Part shown: in pieces, positions 62,261 to 64,000 of the stretch | How positions within the stretch are numbered: position 1 is the stretch's first letter | How the letters are laid out: each line of letters starts with the position of its first letter | From: Pseudonocardia oceani | GTDB lineage: Bacteria > Actinomycetota > Actinomycetes > Mycobacteriales > Pseudonocardiaceae | Direction: 5' to 3' | Assembly (NCBI RefSeq): GCF_019263585.2 | Contig: NZ_JADQDF010000001.1 | Span: 558,001 to 622,000, forward strand | DNA: 64,000 nt | Made by a program: the position numbers and the translations under genes | The notes under the pieces: generated by a model | What the model saw: only the letters and a program-made list of their open reading frames with translations | Told to the model about the DNA's origin: nothing | The model's database searches: none

Positions 62261-62884
62261 GTGGCGGCGATCCTCGTGACGGCAAGCTGCGCCGTCGGCG
62301 CGGCCGCACTTATGCCCCTGCTGGTGCGCCTTGCAGCGGCGACGGCGCATCGCAAAGCCGTGACCACGACGCCGGTTCGCCTTGCGCTGGCCGCGGCGCT
62401 CGGAGGCGTCGGTGCCGCAGCGGGCGCACGGCTCGACACCGCCCACGCGGTGGGGCTGTTCCCCATACTGATCCTGGCCGGTGCTGCAGCGCTCGTCGAC
62501 GCCCGTGAGCGCAGGCTCCCCGACGTTCTCACCGGCTGCCTTGCGGCCGTCGTCGCGGTGGCGATCACTCTGGCTGTCGTCGGCGGGCGCGCCGACGGCA
62601 CACGCGCGATGTACGGCTTTCTCACCGGTCTCCTCCTCGCGATCATCGGGAAGTGGGTGAGCGACCAGGCGGTGGGGTGGGGCGACGTCAAGCTCGCGCC
62701 GAGCCTGACCGCGTGCCTGGCCTGGAGCGGCTGGTTCACCGTGTACCTCGGCCTGCTCGCCTGGGCATTGCTCATCCTGGCGACCGCAGCCCTGCTGGCC
62801 GCTCGTTCAGGTCGGGCCGTGATCGTGCCGTACGGCCCCGCGATGGTCACCGGAACTCTGATGGCGGTGCTGGTCACGGCCTGA
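62261..62884 (+). CDS. Prepilin peptidase (TadV/CpaA type, A24)
   Basis: This 207-residue protein has about six helices. The catalytic aspartates of A24 peptidases are visible in LVDARERRLPD and GWGDVKLAP (GxGD motif). It would process the pilin and pseudopilins encoded upstream. It starts with GTG. Its end overlaps the convergent minus-strand gene by 11 bp. The N-terminal methylase domain of full PilD is absent, as usual in TadV. Confidence 0.85.
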   Translation: MAAILVTASCAVGAAALMPLLVRLAAATAHRKAVTTTPVRLALAAALGGVGAAAGARLDTAHAVGLFPILILAGAAALVDARERRLPDVLTGCLAAVVAVAITLAVVGGRADGTRAMYGFLTGLLLAIIGKWVSDQAVGWGDVKLAPSLTACLAWSGWFTVYLGLLAWALLILATAALLAARSGRAVIVPYGPAMVTGTLMAVLVTA

Positions 62885-63767
62885 TCGCGCCGCGACCGGG
62901 CTCAGGTCGGTGGCTTGATGGTTGGGCGGGGCGCGGGGAACGGCCGGGCCCGTCGCCGAGTGCTGCGCGGGCGCCGGACGCTTCGTTCTGCTGATTGAGG
63001 AGTTCGACGGCGTCGTCGTCGGCTTCAACTGCCAGTGCGCGGGATGCGGCTCGGAACGGCTGCCGCGTCGCCTCCCCGCCGGGGGCCGGCGAGGACGCGG
63101 CCCGTTGGGGCGTTCGTGCCGGGGATGCGGACGCTGCATCGAGGTCGACGTCGGCGAACCTCTCGGCGATCGCCCCGTCGACCTCGCTCAACATATCCCG
63201 CAGGTTCCGCGCGACCGCCTGGTGCTGCGCGCGTCGTGGATCGAGGTCGGCTACGGCAGCGGCCTCATCTGCGGTGCCCCACCGGTCCTGGCCCAGTCGA
63301 AGCGACCGATCGGTCACGCTCCACCCGACGAGCTCATGGGCAGGCCGAGTGAGGATGTGCTCCCGCAACGCTCCGGCCAGGTCGTGGTTCGCCAGCTCGG
63401 CGCCGACGGGACCGAGCCCCGGAACGAACCCGACGACCGCCCAGCTGTCGCGGCCGAGGCTGGACAGCGACACGACCATCGCCTCACGCTCCATCTGCCC
63501 AGCCAGCAGCCCACGCGCAGCGCGATAGGTGTCATTGTCGAGCGGACGCGGTAACGGTCCGGCCGCTGCGGATGGATCGCCGGTGGCGTTGGCGAGGGCC
63601 GCCCGCCCTGCGTGCACGTCGCGCGCCGCCCGTCGCCGACCCGGGCGGTCCCGCGCCACGGCCGCACGCCGGTGCCGGACCAGCCCGTCAGCGATGAACG
63701 TGGCGACGTGCGCGAGCTGGTACAGCTCGTAACCGGGAACCGCGAGCAGCGGGTAGTCGGTGGTCAT
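62874..63767 (-). CDS. Unknown soluble protein at the right end
   Basis: This 297-residue protein starts with ATG at 63767. The N-terminal part (GYELYQLAHVATFIADGLVRHRR) is helical. The middle has ELVGWSVTDRSLRLGQDRW and the tail is low complexity (AASSPAPGGEATR). No known family is recognised. It overlaps the upstream gene by 4 bp, so the two form an operon facing the Tad locus. Confidence 0.45.
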   Translation of the reverse strand: MTTDYPLLAVPGYELYQLAHVATFIADGLVRHRRAAVARDRPGRRRAARDVHAGRAALANATGDPSAAAGPLPRPLDNDTYRAARGLLAGQMEREAMVVSLSSLGRDSWAVVGFVPGLGPVGAELANHDLAGALREHILTRPAHELVGWSVTDRSLRLGQDRWGTADEAAAVADLDPRRAQHQAVARNLRDMLSEVDGAIAERFADVDLDAASASPARTPQRAASSPAPGGEATRQPFRAASRALAVEADDDAVELLNQQNEASGARAALGDGPGRSPRPAQPSSHRPEPGRGAIRP

Positions 63768-64000
63768 GGCGCCATCCCCGACGTCGGCGGCCGGAGACGC
63801 GACACCGACGCCGGAGCCGGCGGCGGAGCCGCCGCACCGGATGCCTTGGGCCACAGCCGCGACGGCGTCGCCCGCAGATCCCGCTTGACCAGCGCCGGGA
63901 AGAAGGCGTCCGACGCGATGTCGACGGCACCGCGCAGTACCCGCTCGGAGCCCGGCGGCACGAAGACGTGCCGAGCGAGGTTGTAGGCATCGCGGAACGC
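63764..64000 (-). CDS. Partial unknown protein cut by the window end
   Basis: The C-terminal 78 residues of a gene enter from the right edge in frame. They read AFRDAYNLARHVFVPPGSER, then a helical stretch and a Pro/Ala-rich tail ending SGMAP. The stop overlaps the next start as ATGA. Neither product nor start can be determined from the window. Confidence 0.45.
   Translation of the reverse strand, partial: AFRDAYNLARHVFVPPGSERVLRGAVDIASDAFFPALVKRDLRATPSRLWPKASGAAAPPPAPASVSRLRPPTSGMAP

Overview
The window is very GC-rich, densely packed, actinobacterial DNA. The best guess is a Pseudonocardiaceae-type genome or large plasmid. This rests on GTG starts with GGAGG ribosome sites, actinobacterial families (a DUF6459-like protein, DUF4913, SCO6880-type conjugation protein, SARP/BTAD regulators, ArsC with an N-terminal helical domain) and Tad/T4SS genes of actinobacterial type. 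It reads as an accessory region: mobile-element debris, metal-resistance operons and a long conjugation/pilus locus.

Layout. (1) 0-16 kb is a patchwork of small genes and decayed fragments. It holds an intact IS630 element, a response regulator with a convergent histidine kinase, a glycosyltransferase-like gene, a frameshifted Nudix gene, an IS110 remnant, a 530-bp inverted repeat carrying two IS4-type transposase fragments, a broken TauE/SafE permease, the cobalt genes cbtB-cbtA divergent from a histidine-phosphatase-like gene, a nucleoside phosphorylase remnant and a secreted cell-wall hydrolase. (2) 16-19 kb has a TetR gene with a visible 17-bp operator facing a two-gene membrane operon, followed by a second, orphan histidine kinase that is a paralogue of the first. 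(3) 19-31 kb, all on the minus strand, has a copper operon (csoR, copZ, a secreted His/Met-rich protein, copA) running straight into a complex I-like set, nuoA-[NuoB/D-like His-rich protein]-nuoH-J-K-L-M-N. Every membrane-arm subunit is present, but no peripheral FeS, flavin or NADH subunit is, and the one peripheral-like protein has no cysteine. (4) 31-34 kb has a carboxymuconolactone decarboxylase-like protein, a universal stress protein, an MFS exporter and a second copper-chaperone-like protein. (5) 34-40 kb has a SARP-NB-ARC-TPR regulator and an ars operon (arsR-acr3-arsC-arsC-shortened arsC). (6) 40.3-41.5 kb is a debris zone (ynfA, an IS5 transposase, a CCPF-motif protein). (7) 41.5-64 kb is almost entirely plus strand with overlapping genes: a T4SS/conjugation module (TrbC/VirB2-like, VirB6/TrbL-like, SCO6880-like, VirB4-like, VirD4/TraG-like, DUF4913, a VirB1-like hydrolase), then a Tad pilus module (SAF/CpaB, CpaE, CpaF, TadB, TadC, small pilin, three TadE/G-like proteins, a LysM-BTAD giant protein, a prepilin peptidase). 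Two unidentified minus-strand genes end the window.

How the parts may work together. The copper genes form a sense (CsoR), buffer (CopZ) and export (CopA) set, and the nuo-like genes downstream may share its transcript. The ars genes form a standard arsenite-efflux and arsenate-reduction set. The conjugation and Tad genes look like one superlocus for cell contact and DNA or protein transfer. The relaxase and integrase are not in the window.

The strongest candidate for something not fully described is the peripheral-arm-less complex I-like cluster with its His-rich, cysteine-free NuoB/NuoD-like hybrid behind a copper operon. Next are the contiguous T4SS plus Tad locus and its 1,048-residue LysM-BTAD protein.
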